IMG/VR virus record: IMGVR_UViG_3300008107_000422
Location: 1 to 28,187 of that record
From: a virus
DNA: 28,187 bases
Direction: 5' to 3' (one strand)
Part shown: one piece after another, positions 5,794 through 16,107 of the stretch
Layout of the letters: every line of letters starts with the position of its first letter
Position numbering within the stretch: position 1 is the stretch's first letter
The notes under the pieces: model-generated
The model's database searches: none
What the model was told of the DNA's origin: nothing
The model's input: only the letters and a program-made list of their open reading frames with translations
Program-made: the position numbers and the translations under genes

Positions 5794-8700
5794 ATGTCAA
5801 TGAAGCAGTACTTTAGGTACACTGCTGCAGCAGCAACGCAAAATACCAAAATATTTAAAGGTATGTTTGCACAAGAGCGTGAGACTTTAACTCGTGCTAG
5901 TAAAGATAGGGTAAAACTCCTACAAGCACAGTATATCCAGATGCAGTCTGCAAATGGGGATATGATCAAGACCCTTCAGGTTATTCCAAAACACCTGAAA
6001 ATGGTTAATGGTCAGTATACAGACTATGCAACACGCATGCAAATGGCTGCACAAAGACAGCAATTTTTAAACAAACTATTAAGTCAAGGCTCAACACAAC
6101 TCCTGAATTTTGGTAAGAATACTCAGTGGGCAGGTCGTCAGTTAATGGTTGGTTTAACTATTCCGCTTACGATTCTAGGATCAACTGCAGCAAAAACATT
6201 TATGGAAATGGAGCAGGCAGTAACCAAGTTCTCCAGAGTATATGGAGATATGACAACTGGAAATGATGCAACAAACAGAGCAATTGCAGACATTCAACTA
6301 CTTGCAAAAGAATTTACAAAGTATGGCATTGCAGTAAAAGATACTGTAGAAATGGCTGCAACAGCAGCAGCAATGGGCTTAACTGGAGGGGCTTTAAATG
6401 CACAAGTAATTCAAGCAACCAGGCTTGCAGTACTTGGACAGGTAGAACAACAGCAGGCGCTAGAGACGACAATCTCTCTTACAAATGCTTTCGGAATTGC
6501 TTCTGAAGATCTAGCAAAAAAGATTAACTTTCTTAACGCAGTAGAAAACCAAACTGTTCTTTCTATTGAAGATTTAACTATTGCTATTCCAAAGGCTGGA
6601 CCAGTTGTAAGGCAACTTGGTGGATCTGTAGAAGATCTTGCATTCTTTATGACTGCAATGAAGGAAGGTGGAATCAACGCATCAGAAGGTGCTAACGCAC
6701 TTAAGTCTGGTCTTGCTTCTATGATCAATCCTTCAAAGAAAGCAAGCGAGTTCCTTGCCGAACTGGGAATTAATATTACAGGAATTGTTAACGCAAATGC
6801 AGGAGACCTAAAAGGAACTGTAGTTGGATTTGCTAGAGCGTTAGATACTTTAGATCCTCTTAACCGTGCAAGAGCAATTGAGCAGATGTTTGGTAAGTTC
6901 CAGTTTGCTCGTCTATCAACTTTATTCCAAAACATAACAAAAGATGGTACTCAGGCATCTAGAGCACTTGGTCTTGCTGGAGCATCAGTTGAAGAATTAG
7001 CAATCTTGTCTGAACGAGAACTTGGCAAGGTTGAAGATATGACTGGTGCTAAGTTTAAGAAGTCTATGGAAAATCTTAAACTTCAGTTAATACCAATAGG
7101 CAAGGCATTTTTGCAGGCAGCAACTCCTATAGTTAATTTTGTTGGAAGAGTGCTAGAAAAGTTTAATACTTTAAGCGACGGAACTAAAAAAGTTATAACA
7201 GTTGTTATTGGAGTCATTGGAGGGCTTGCACCAGTCCTATTGATGACATTCGGTGTTCTAATGAACTTTGTTGCAAATGGTATCAAGTTATTTGCAAAAC
7301 TTCGTGGTGGAGTTGCTCAACTTAATGGCTCAAACAATGTTCTAGGTGGCGGATTTGAATATTTAACTAATCAGCAAATTGAAAACCTTGCACAGTCTAA
7401 CGCTTTGCACACATCCCATAGCCAACTAATATCTACATTTAATGTTGAAGCAGCATCAGTTCAAGCACTAGCAGCAGCATATCACGCAGCAGCAAGTCAG
7501 GCAAGAGCACTTGCTCAATCATCTCCAGGTTTATTTAACACAGTTCCAGGACCAGCAGGAGCAGTAGCAGGCCTGCCAAAGAAGTTTGCAACAGGCGGAG
7601 TTGTTCCAGGTACAGGAAATAAAGATACTGTCCCAGCAATGCTTACTCCAGGAGAAGTTGTTCTATCAAAAGACATGGTCAAGAAAAATCCAGAACTAAT
7701 TGCTGGAATTATGAATGGTAGTGTTAAGAAATATTCACAGTCAACAAACATAGAAGGCGGTGGATTTTCTACAGAGGCTCTAAAGGCAAGAGCAGAACAA
7801 ATGAAGGCTGTCTATATGGGTACTGGTAGCGAGGGTTTTGACACGAGAGTCGAGGGACTTATAGACGGTGCAATATCTGCTGGAACAGCAGGAGTTAAAA
7901 GAATAATTGAGTTTGCTAGAGCATCTGGTGAGGAAATTGTAGAGTCACAAACAGAGGCTATGAATCGTTGGCGAAGTGCAATGCTTGATGAAGCAGATGC
8001 AGCACTTGCTGCTGTGCCAGATAGGTCTGCTAACAAGCAGGAAATTAAAGAGTTCTTAAAGAGTAGAGCACTTGGTTCATCAAATGCATTTGACACACTA
8101 GATACACATGGAAATCAAAATGGTGCAAAAACTTTTGCACACACAGAAACATCCTCAGAAGTTCCTTATTCTCAAGCATTACAGTTGACTTCTGAAAATC
8201 CTGCTGTTGCTGATAGAGTTAAACTAATACAAGCAGGAGCAGATTGGATGAATAACCTTCCAGATTCAGATCCAAGAAAACCTGCCACCCCAGTAACACC
8301 AAAGTTTAGACCAGTCTCTGCTGCAGGTATTGAAGGAATCTCGATGGGCCTAAACAAGAAACTAGACACAGGTACCGCAAGCGTTGATGCTTTTATTACT
8401 GAATTTACTAATTTAGACCCAATTGAAAAATGGAGAACAAGCCTTGAAAATGCTGGCCTAGATGTTGATCAACACGCTGAAGGAATTAGACAACTTGATG
8501 CGGTTTATGAAGAACGTTTAAGAGATTTTGCTTCTAAAAATAAAACGGGGAAGATGAGTGACTCAGACTTAACTACAATTAGAGAAGAGGCTCTATCCGA
8601 TCCTAGAGTAGACCCAACTGTTGCAGCAGCAGCCAGAAGATCATCTAACAATGTTTCAGGAATAAGATCAAGCGGAGTAGGTAAAGAGCAACAAGATATA

Positions 8701-11700
8701 ATCATGGAAGCATACGCCAATGGGGAGATTCCTCTACCAGATGGCGTAACCTCGGTACCTGATGTGGTATTTCCAAAATCAGGTTCAGCAATCGGAGGAG
8801 AAGCAGGAAGAGGAAGAAGACTTGGAGTATTTGATCAAGAAGTAGAAGATACATTAGCCCCTCTCGTTGTGGCTACTCCAGAAGCAGAAGCAGATGCTGA
8901 AGCAGAAGGTGAAAAAATTGGCAAAGCAGCAACAAGAGGTGTAAAGAAAGGTGCAAAAACAGAATCGCCTTCTAAAGATGGAATTGAGGTTGGTAAAGAT
9001 ATTGCAGAAGGAGTTGTTATTGGTTTGCAAGAAGGAGAGGCATCGGTTGCTTCTCAGGGCGCACAACTTGGCTCTTCTGCTGTACCGAAAAAACCAAGGA
9101 CCGCAGCAGAAACACAAGCAAGAGTCGACAAAATGGATCTGGACAATAAATCTTTTTACGATGACCTAGACACTCCAGAATTTAGAGAACAAAGACAAAT
9201 ACTTAAGTCACAAGATAGACACAGAAGAAAGATGGGTGCCACAGGAACCGTAGGCGGTGGTCCAGTAACACCACCAGTACCAGGACCATCTTCTTTAACT
9301 GTCTCCTCAACAGCAAGAACTGAAGCAGCAGCAGAAAAATTAGCAGTAAGCACAGAACAAGCAGCAACTGCTCAATCACAAGTTGTTCAGCAAATTCATG
9401 ATGAAAGTAAATCAAGAATTACAATCAAGGGTAACACTATTAACATTGGCAAGGCCCGTGAAGATGCAGACAGACTAGACAAAGAAGCCTCCGATGCAGA
9501 AGCAGCAGCAGCCAAGGTTAGAACTGAAGCAGCAAAGTGGGAAGAGATAGCAGCCCGTGAAAAAGGCAAGAATATGCAGACTGCTGAGAATGCTAAGGCC
9601 CTTAAAAAGCAGGCTGATGAAGCAGAAATTAGAGCAGCAGAAGCAAGAATAAAAGCAGCAGAAGCACAGCGTGTAGCAGCCGAACTTGAAAACGGTGATG
9701 GTGCTGTAGAACAAATAATTCAAGACCCAGTAAAGACTCCAGCAAAGGTTAAAAAAGCAGAAGAGATTATTTCTAACGGAACCGTTGAAGCAGGAGACGG
9801 CATGCGACGAATTGTTGACGGGACAGATGAAACAGCAGACTCAACCCTCTTAGTTGCAGATCAAACAGATGAACTTGCAGCAACAACTGGAGAGATCATT
9901 CCAGCACAGACAGAAAACTTAGATAATGTTATAACAACAGCATCACTAAACGATGCAATTGTACAAACTACTGGAGATATTCACGGATCAACAATAGAAA
10001 CAGCAATGTCTCAAGAAGAAATAATTGCACTACAAGAACAAGAAAAGTTTTTAAGAGAGCAACTAAATGAAAACCTTGCACAACAAAATGCTGCTCTTGG
10101 AGCAGGTAGTGGCCTTAGCCAAACAGCAAGTGACTTTAGCAAAACAGGCAAAAAAAGACTAACCGAGCAGGAAGCACTAGATGAATTTTGGGGAAGAGAC
10201 CCAGGAACCAATGGTGAAGATGATAAGGGCCAGAAGGGGTACACAAAGAATAAAAAGGGCGAGGTACTTTTTGATCCAGAAACTGGTCAGCCAACAACTA
10301 TGGATGAAAAACAAATAACCAAAAAGAAACGTGGTATGCGTAAAGAAAAGGTTGGAAAGTTTTCTGGTAAGGCAGCAGGAGCCCTAGGAACAGCAACAAT
10401 GGTTGCTGGTATGGTAGGAGCACCGCCACAGGTTACAGCAGCATTAGGAACAGCAGCGACAGTTGCACAGTTTGCTCCGATGCTTGCAGGTATGGGTCCA
10501 GTAGGTATAGCAGTGACTGCTATCGCAGCAGTCGGTGTTGGTCTAATGGTTCTCAATAAGAGACTACAAGCATCCTATGATGCTCAAGCAAAGTTTGTTC
10601 GTGAGACATCTGCATCAACAAAGAAGATGGCAGAGATTGGAGCAATAACTGGTAAGGTTGGTGCTTCTGAAATTATGGCTAAGAAACGAGCCACGGGAAC
10701 CACAAGAGATTATATAGTTAGAGAAAGAGCAGGCTCTTCTTTTGGCGATACATTTATGCAATCTGATACTGGTAAAGCAATGTCAAAAACTCTTCAGGCA
10801 AATATTACAAAGTCTGGAGCAAAAGAAGCAGCAGAAACATTTGCAACAGAGATCGCAGCATATGTTCAAGATGGAGTTTTGACTGCAGCCCAGGCTCAAG
10901 ATATTGCCTATCAAATTGGAGTTAACTTTAAAGATACATCTCTTGGAATTAAAATTGATGCAAACCTTTCAGCGTTGATAGGACCAAATGGAGAAGATCT
11001 TGCAAAAGACCCTATGGTCATTGGAATGAGACTTGTAGCCTCTGCAGAACGAGGTTCTGTAAATTCAGTTAAAAGTATTGATGAAGCAAAAAGTCATGGT
11101 CTATCTGGAGCAGTAGAAGCAGCAGACCTTGGTGCAAGAGATGCAGTGGCCATGCAGATGGCTCAAATGCAAGCAGATGCCGTTGCCAAAAGATACGATG
11201 ATGAAATTAGAGCACTAGAAGCACAAGTTGCACAAACCAAAAACAAACAAGAACAGATTAAACTTGAAGGTAAGTTAACCGCTCTAAAAGAAAAAGCATA
11301 TGATGCAGAATCTCAGATGAACAATATGGTTGCTAACCAAACAGATATGGCAATGCAAAGATTTACTGAAGAGATTCAACACCAAAGTGTGGTTTGGGAT
11401 GCTGTAACCCTTGGACTATATAAACTTTGGGGAGCAGGAAACCAAAGAGAAGCAGCATATACTCAAGCACTTAATGGAGCAATAACTGATAAGTATGCAA
11501 ACACAGAACAAGCAACTCAGGCAGCAACAGTTTCGGACAGACTTGCAAAGTTTGCTGACGGTAAGACCCTGGGGTTTGGAACCAATAATTATGAAGACGC
11601 AGGGTTTGAGGGTGGCAAAGAGGCTCAGCAGTTTGAGGTAAAGATGAAACTGTTGATGGCAAATGGAACGCTTACTCCAAACCAAACAACAGCGATGCTG

Positions 11701-14700
11701 GACTTATTTGAGGGTAACCTTCCAAGACTTGAAACAATATTGGATATTGGAACAAGAATGCATGGTGCTTCTGGAACTGCAGAACTAATCATGCTATTAA
11801 CAAACTTTCAAGATAAAGAGTATGCACAAAAAATAGCATTAGAAGTAACTACAGCAGATAATGAGTCATTTAAAAAGTTGTCAGATATTCTTGGACTTGC
11901 TGTACAGATGGACGGTAAAGAAATTAACATGGAAGTTGTTGTTACAGAGGTAGGCGGGGTTGCGGGATTAGAATACTACATTGAACAACTTGACTTACTT
12001 GAAACAAAAATAAAAGGCCTTAAGGGTAAAGATATAAAACAAGAAGATGTTGCTCAATTTACAAACGATACAAATGTAAAAGTAGATGACGGATTCCTTG
12101 ACTATATAAACACAGAGTTTAAGGGTGATGGAAAGAAGCAAGCAGATGCCATAAGAGCCTATACCCTTGTATATAAGCAAATTATGTCAATGGATTATGA
12201 AAGTGAAGAAGCAAGAGATTACTTTAGATCACAAGCGGGTCAGGCTGCAGTTGACAAACTAAATGAACTTAAAAAAGCAGGAAATGTCCCAGCAGACATT
12301 GAGACATATATAAAGCAACAAACAGAGATTGAAATTGATGCTTTGATTACAAAAGTAAAGGTTGACCCAACAGCAGTTACAGGAGATAAAGTTGAAACCT
12401 ATCTAGGAACCAAGCCAGTAGTTGACAGCAATACTGGCCCTGGCGGTAACAAAGATGGAGGAGCAAAGAAAGAAGATCCTCTAGCATTCCTAGATTCTCT
12501 CGCTATGCGTATCAAGATGGTTAGAGATCAAGCATTTAACGCAAAGAAGCCAATTGAGTCAATGCTCGCAGCATTCAATAGTCCTGCTGCAAAGAAAAAT
12601 GTTGCAAACATGTTTACACTATTTGATGGCTTACAACAAAAACTTATTGCTCTAAAGGTTCCAGAAGAATTTAGAGATTATATTGCAGGGCTAGATGCAC
12701 AGCAACTTGAAGATTTAAGGAAGGCTGACCTTGACAAAAAGAAAAAGGGACAGCAAGGAATATTTACCTATGGCGAAAAGAAAGATAAAGATGGAAAGAC
12801 TGTAAAAGATAAGAAGGGTAATGTTGTTTATGATACTTCAAGAATTGTTGGAATATCAAAAGAAGGTAAGGCTATCATGGCTGCCTACAGAGAGGCTCCT
12901 CTTGACAAATTCAATATTGCACAACGCAAGGTAATAACTGACACTGACATGCAGTTTAAAGCCTTTAATAAACTGAAGGCAGCAGGAATAGATACAGGCG
13001 TTGCTCTAGAAACTGTATCAGACTCAGTTCTTGCAGCATCAATTGCTTCAAGTGCATTACAAGGTACCGATCTAAAAATATTTGTTGAGGACCTAAAGAA
13101 CTCTGCAAATGCAGCAGAGAAGGCTGCTGTGATGGCAGACCTACTAAAAAAGAATGCAGACTTTAAATTTAAAAAAGAAACTTTCCCAAAACTTGCCTCT
13201 TCACTAAAGATTGCAGGCCTTTCTGCTGAAAATATTGCAACAGTTCTTCAAGACCCAGCACTAGCAAAGCAGTTGATGGCAGATCTAGAAGATGGCAAGA
13301 TAGACTCTAAAGCAATTGCAGATTATTTAAAGAGCATAAAAGAAGAAAAAATTGTTGAAATTCGTGGTAAGTTTAATGCTGGAGACTTTGCTGCTGCAGC
13401 AGCCCCAGGCATGGAACTTGTTAATAAAATGTTTGCAACACAAGAGGCATTAATAAGAACTGGCATTGATGGTAGATCTAAAGCCATGGTTGCAAGACTT
13501 AAAGATTTAAAGGAAGTTAATGAAAACCTACAACTTGATATACAAAAAATAACATTTAACCAAATACGTCCAATCGAAAAGGCTATTGAAACTGCAACTA
13601 GAAATCTTGAGATTCAGGTTACCCGTAGGATTGAGGTCTTTCAAGAAGAAATAAGCGACCTACAAAGAGTTATTGAAATTGCTTTTGAAAGACCTATCGC
13701 TGCGATAAATGCAGAAAATACAATCCTGTCTAATGACATGGAAATAATGAACCATGCTGCAGAAGAAATAAACAAGAGATATGACGAGCAGGCAGAAGCC
13801 CTATCCAAGGTTGCAGAAATTAATTCACAAATTGTTGAACAAGAAAAGGAACAACTTGATTTAGCAGATGCATTATCTAAGGGTGATATTGCTGCTGCAG
13901 CGAGGGCAGTCCAATCGATCAGAGCAACACAGGCTGCAAAAAATGCAGACAATGCATCAAAGGCTTTAGAGCAGTCACGCAAAAATGAAGTGGATAGCCT
14001 TAGAGGTCGTGATTCAGGTCTAACTAAGAGTGAGATAACTGAAAGACAGTATGTGAATTCACAGGCTATATATGATTTAGAAAATAGAGCAACCACAGAA
14101 GTTAATGGAAAACTTCTTACAAGACTTCAGATCCTAGATGACATTAAAAATAAAAGCGATGAAATTTATAAACTTGAAGAAGATCGTGAGGCAAGACAAC
14201 TTGCTATCCGTGCACTTGAAGATAAAATTTATGATATAAATGAAAAACAAATTAAGCCAAAGCAAGATATAATTGACGCCAATGCTCTTCAGATTGCCAT
14301 AGATGAAGATGCAATGCAAGACCTTGTAGATAACATAACCGTTCTTGGAAAAACAAAAGATGTTTGGGATGGTATTTCAGCCAAGATTGAAGCGTCATCA
14401 CTTGCTGGACAAGATTTTGATGGTCTTATGGGAAGCATGCTTGCATCTGTTGATGAAATTGACAAGGGATGGAAGAATATAGAAAATACCCTTAGCAAGT
14501 ATTCTTCTGCATCTGCAGCAGCCTCTGGCACTACAATGGATAATCTAAGACAAGAGTTTAAGACTTCAGCAGCAAACCTTGAGGCACTCGCAAAAGCAGA
14601 AAAAGATAAGTCTGAAGCAGCAATCAAAGCAGCAGAAGATGAGTATAAGATTAAGAAAGACACCTACGATCTAGAACTTGAATCAATGAAGACTCAACTT

Positions 14701-16107
14701 GAGGCTGCAAAAGCAAGAAACGATTACCAAGCAGCAGGAATGATTAACTCAGCAATTGCTGCTTATGTAAAGAAGGGCCCACCAGTTGCTCCTGTATCAG
14801 GTCCAACAACTGCAGCAGATAATCCAAATGTAGACTACAACGACCCTACAAAAAACGCTGCAAATGATATTTATAAAACTGGATTATATGATGGTAAAAC
14901 AACAAGTAGCGCTGGAGGAAAATCTAGTACTACAGGTACAGGTGGAACAACAGGTGGTGGAACCACAGGTGGAACTACAGGTGGTGGAACTACTGGCGGA
15001 ACAAACGATCCTGTTCCAAGCCCTGGACAACAAACTCCTCCAAAAGGCAATACTCCACCAGGAGGGACAAAGAAAAATGCTAATGCTGACACTGCTGCAG
15101 GAACAGCAATGACCGCAGCAGAAAAAGCAATTGTAGCATCAGCATCAGCAAAGAGAATGGATATATTAAAAGATATAGCACTTAATAGAGCAAAGTTTGC
15201 TCTCAGCAACATAAAAACCAAATATGGAACTGATGATAAAAATAGCAAAACTTATGCAAATTTAACTGGGCAAACAAGAACAAACTTTGATACAGACTAT
15301 GCAGCGTATGAGGCTCTTGCACTTGCTGCCAAGGATTGGACAACAACTCCTAGTGGAGCAACCACAAGTTGGTCCTATAGTTCTAAGGCAGGTCTGGCTG
15401 AAGAAGAAAAATTGTTAAAGCAATTGCCAGACTGGGTACAAAAAGCCGTAGCGTTAATAGACGCAAGAGATGATCTTTACTACACAGATTATCCTAAATT
15501 TAAAGAAGTACGAGGAAGATACTACGATGCAAAAGAAGAAATGAAGATTGGAGACAACTGGTCATTCAAACAAATTGAAGAGTATCCGACATTTATGAAT
15601 AAGTATGGCAATCTATATAGAGAGTATCGAGCAATTCATAAGACATTACACGATACAAATAATGCAACAGATGCAGCCCGTGCCAATTTACTTAAGGCTG
15701 GATATAATGAGGAAAATTTAGGCTGGGCCTTTAAGAGTGGTACAAGTTCTTACCGATTTACTAATCAAACTCCAGCAGGGTTTGTACCACATAGTAGTTT
15801 TGCTTATTATTCTAAGGGTGGGTTTGTTGCTTCTAGATTTGCACAAAAGAAATTTAGTATGGGAACTGACACAGTACCAGCCATGCTTACCCCTGGAGAA
15901 TTTGTGATGAGTAAGTTTGCTGTACAATCACACGGCACAGAAAAGATGAAGGCAATAAATAATGGCTCATCCGTAGGAGACTCAGTGTATAATTATAGTA
16001 TTAGCGTAAATGTTAAGTCTGAATCAAACCCAGATGAAATTGCAAGAACCGTCATTGCTCAAATAAAGAGCGTGGACGCACAGAAGATTAGAGGAGTTAG
16101 AATATAA
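5794..16107 (+). CDS. Giant tail tape measure protein
   Basis: At 3437 residues this sets tail length and sits inside the tube. Residues about 107-460 match the TP901-type tape measure core (KNTQWAGRQLMVGLTIPLT, FMEMEQAVTKFSRVYGDM, AEGANALKSGLASMINPS-like segment). A hydrophobic stretch follows (467-500), and a second Gly/Ala-rich one lies at about 1527-1588. Both may help DNA cross the host membrane. Ala/Glu-rich helices fill about 1050-1330, and a long coiled-coil region spans about 2569-2990. A Gly/Thr linker lies near 3050-3070. The motif DTVPAMLTPGE occurs twice, near residues 610 and 3359. No ribosome binding site precedes ATG 5794, and the frame is open upstream to 5683, overlapping the chaperone paralogue, so the true N-terminus may be longer. 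No peptidase or lysozyme motif was seen. Confidence 0.95.
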   Translation: MSMKQYFRYTAAAATQNTKIFKGMFAQERETLTRASKDRVKLLQAQYIQMQSANGDMIKTLQVIPKHLKMVNGQYTDYATRMQMAAQRQQFLNKLLSQGSTQLLNFGKNTQWAGRQLMVGLTIPLTILGSTAAKTFMEMEQAVTKFSRVYGDMTTGNDATNRAIADIQLLAKEFTKYGIAVKDTVEMAATAAAMGLTGGALNAQVIQATRLAVLGQVEQQQALETTISLTNAFGIASEDLAKKINFLNAVENQTVLSIEDLTIAIPKAGPVVRQLGGSVEDLAFFMTAMKEGGINASEGANALKSGLASMINPSKKASEFLAELGINITGIVNANAGDLKGTVVGFARALDTLDPLNRARAIEQMFGKFQFARLSTLFQNITKDGTQASRALGLAGASVEELAILSERELGKVEDMTGAKFKKSMENLKLQLIPIGKAFLQAATPIVNFVGRVLEKFNTLSDGTKKVITVVIGVIGGLAPVLLMTFGVLMNFVANGIKLFAKLRGGVAQLNGSNNVLGGGFEYLTNQQIENLAQSNALHTSHSQLISTFNVEAASVQALAAAYHAAASQARALAQSSPGLFNTVPGPAGAVAGLPKKFATGGVVPGTGNKDTVPAMLTPGEVVLSKDMVKKNPELIAGIMNGSVKKYSQSTNIEGGGFSTEALKARAEQMKAVYMGTGSEGFDTRVEGLIDGAISAGTAGVKRIIEFARASGEEIVESQTEAMNRWRSAMLDEADAALAAVPDRSANKQEIKEFLKSRALGSSNAFDTLDTHGNQNGAKTFAHTETSSEVPYSQALQLTSENPAVADRVKLIQAGADWMNNLPDSDPRKPATPVTPKFRPVSAAGIEGISMGLNKKLDTGTASVDAFITEFTNLDPIEKWRTSLENAGLDVDQHAEGIRQLDAVYEERLRDFASKNKTGKMSDSDLTTIREEALSDPRVDPTVAAAARRSSNNVSGIRSSGVGKEQQDIIMEAYANGEIPLPDGVTSVPDVVFPKSGSAIGGEAGRGRRLGVFDQEVEDTLAPLVVATPEAEADAEAEGEKIGKAATRGVKKGAKTESPSKDGIEVGKDIAEGVVIGLQEGEASVASQGAQLGSSAVPKKPRTAAETQARVDKMDLDNKSFYDDLDTPEFREQRQILKSQDRHRRKMGATGTVGGGPVTPPVPGPSSLTVSSTARTEAAAEKLAVSTEQAATAQSQVVQQIHDESKSRITIKGNTINIGKAREDADRLDKEASDAEAAAAKVRTEAAKWEEIAAREKGKNMQTAENAKALKKQADEAEIRAAEARIKAAEAQRVAAELENGDGAVEQIIQDPVKTPAKVKKAEEIISNGTVEAGDGMRRIVDGTDETADSTLLVADQTDELAATTGEIIPAQTENLDNVITTASLNDAIVQTTGDIHGSTIETAMSQEEIIALQEQEKFLREQLNENLAQQNAALGAGSGLSQTASDFSKTGKKRLTEQEALDEFWGRDPGTNGEDDKGQKGYTKNKKGEVLFDPETGQPTTMDEKQITKKKRGMRKEKVGKFSGKAAGALGTATMVAGMVGAPPQVTAALGTAATVAQFAPMLAGMGPVGIAVTAIAAVGVGLMVLNKRLQASYDAQAKFVRETSASTKKMAEIGAITGKVGASEIMAKKRATGTTRDYIVRERAGSSFGDTFMQSDTGKAMSKTLQANITKSGAKEAAETFATEIAAYVQDGVLTAAQAQDIAYQIGVNFKDTSLGIKIDANLSALIGPNGEDLAKDPMVIGMRLVASAERGSVNSVKSIDEAKSHGLSGAVEAADLGARDAVAMQMAQMQADAVAKRYDDEIRALEAQVAQTKNKQEQIKLEGKLTALKEKAYDAESQMNNMVANQTDMAMQRFTEEIQHQSVVWDAVTLGLYKLWGAGNQREAAYTQALNGAITDKYANTEQATQAATVSDRLAKFADGKTLGFGTNNYEDAGFEGGKEAQQFEVKMKLLMANGTLTPNQTTAMLDLFEGNLPRLETILDIGTRMHGASGTAELIMLLTNFQDKEYAQKIALEVTTADNESFKKLSDILGLAVQMDGKEINMEVVVTEVGGVAGLEYYIEQLDLLETKIKGLKGKDIKQEDVAQFTNDTNVKVDDGFLDYINTEFKGDGKKQADAIRAYTLVYKQIMSMDYESEEARDYFRSQAGQAAVDKLNELKKAGNVPADIETYIKQQTEIEIDALITKVKVDPTAVTGDKVETYLGTKPVVDSNTGPGGNKDGGAKKEDPLAFLDSLAMRIKMVRDQAFNAKKPIESMLAAFNSPAAKKNVANMFTLFDGLQQKLIALKVPEEFRDYIAGLDAQQLEDLRKADLDKKKKGQQGIFTYGEKKDKDGKTVKDKKGNVVYDTSRIVGISKEGKAIMAAYREAPLDKFNIAQRKVITDTDMQFKAFNKLKAAGIDTGVALETVSDSVLAASIASSALQGTDLKIFVEDLKNSANAAEKAAVMADLLKKNADFKFKKETFPKLASSLKIAGLSAENIATVLQDPALAKQLMADLEDGKIDSKAIADYLKSIKEEKIVEIRGKFNAGDFAAAAAPGMELVNKMFATQEALIRTGIDGRSKAMVARLKDLKEVNENLQLDIQKITFNQIRPIEKAIETATRNLEIQVTRRIEVFQEEISDLQRVIEIAFERPIAAINAENTILSNDMEIMNHAAEEINKRYDEQAEALSKVAEINSQIVEQEKEQLDLADALSKGDIAAAARAVQSIRATQAAKNADNASKALEQSRKNEVDSLRGRDSGLTKSEITERQYVNSQAIYDLENRATTEVNGKLLTRLQILDDIKNKSDEIYKLEEDREARQLAIRALEDKIYDINEKQIKPKQDIIDANALQIAIDEDAMQDLVDNITVLGKTKDVWDGISAKIEASSLAGQDFDGLMGSMLASVDEIDKGWKNIENTLSKYSSASAAASGTTMDNLRQEFKTSAANLEALAKAEKDKSEAAIKAAEDEYKIKKDTYDLELESMKTQLEAAKARNDYQAAGMINSAIAAYVKKGPPVAPVSGPTTAADNPNVDYNDPTKNAANDIYKTGLYDGKTTSSAGGKSSTTGTGGTTGGGTTGGTTGGGTTGGTNDPVPSPGQQTPPKGNTPPGGTKKNANADTAAGTAMTAAEKAIVASASAKRMDILKDIALNRAKFALSNIKTKYGTDDKNSKTYANLTGQTRTNFDTDYAAYEALALAAKDWTTTPSGATTSWSYSSKAGLAEEEKLLKQLPDWVQKAVALIDARDDLYYTDYPKFKEVRGRYYDAKEEMKIGDNWSFKQIEEYPTFMNKYGNLYREYRAIHKTLHDTNNATDAARANLLKAGYNEENLGWAFKSGTSSYRFTNQTPAGFVPHSSFAYYSKGGFVASRFAQKKFSMGTDTVPAMLTPGEFVMSKFAVQSHGTEKMKAINNGSSVGDSVYNYSISVNVKSESNPDEIARTVIAQIKSVDAQKIRGVRI
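14940..15002 (+). repeat. Tandem 27-bp Gly/Thr-coding repeat
   Basis: Two near-identical 27-bp units (14940-14966 and 14967-14993) are each built of AGGTGGAACnAC plus AGGTGGTGGAACnAC. A partial third unit ends at 15002. In frame it encodes a GGTTGGGTT linker in the tape measure protein, followed by a Pro-rich segment. Confidence 0.85.

Noticed and set aside
6411-15248. Several antisense open frames of 60-174 codons within the tape measure gene
   Set aside because: They lie opposite a clearly coding, Ala/Gln-rich gene, where reverse frames stay open by composition. None has a ribosome binding site, recognisable motif or supporting context.
5794-16107. Possible hidden enzyme domain (peptidase or lysozyme) in the large tape measure protein
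   Set aside because: I looked for HExxH, NlpC/P60-type Cys-His patterns and lysozyme-like motifs and saw none; the sequence is mainly helical and low-complexity.
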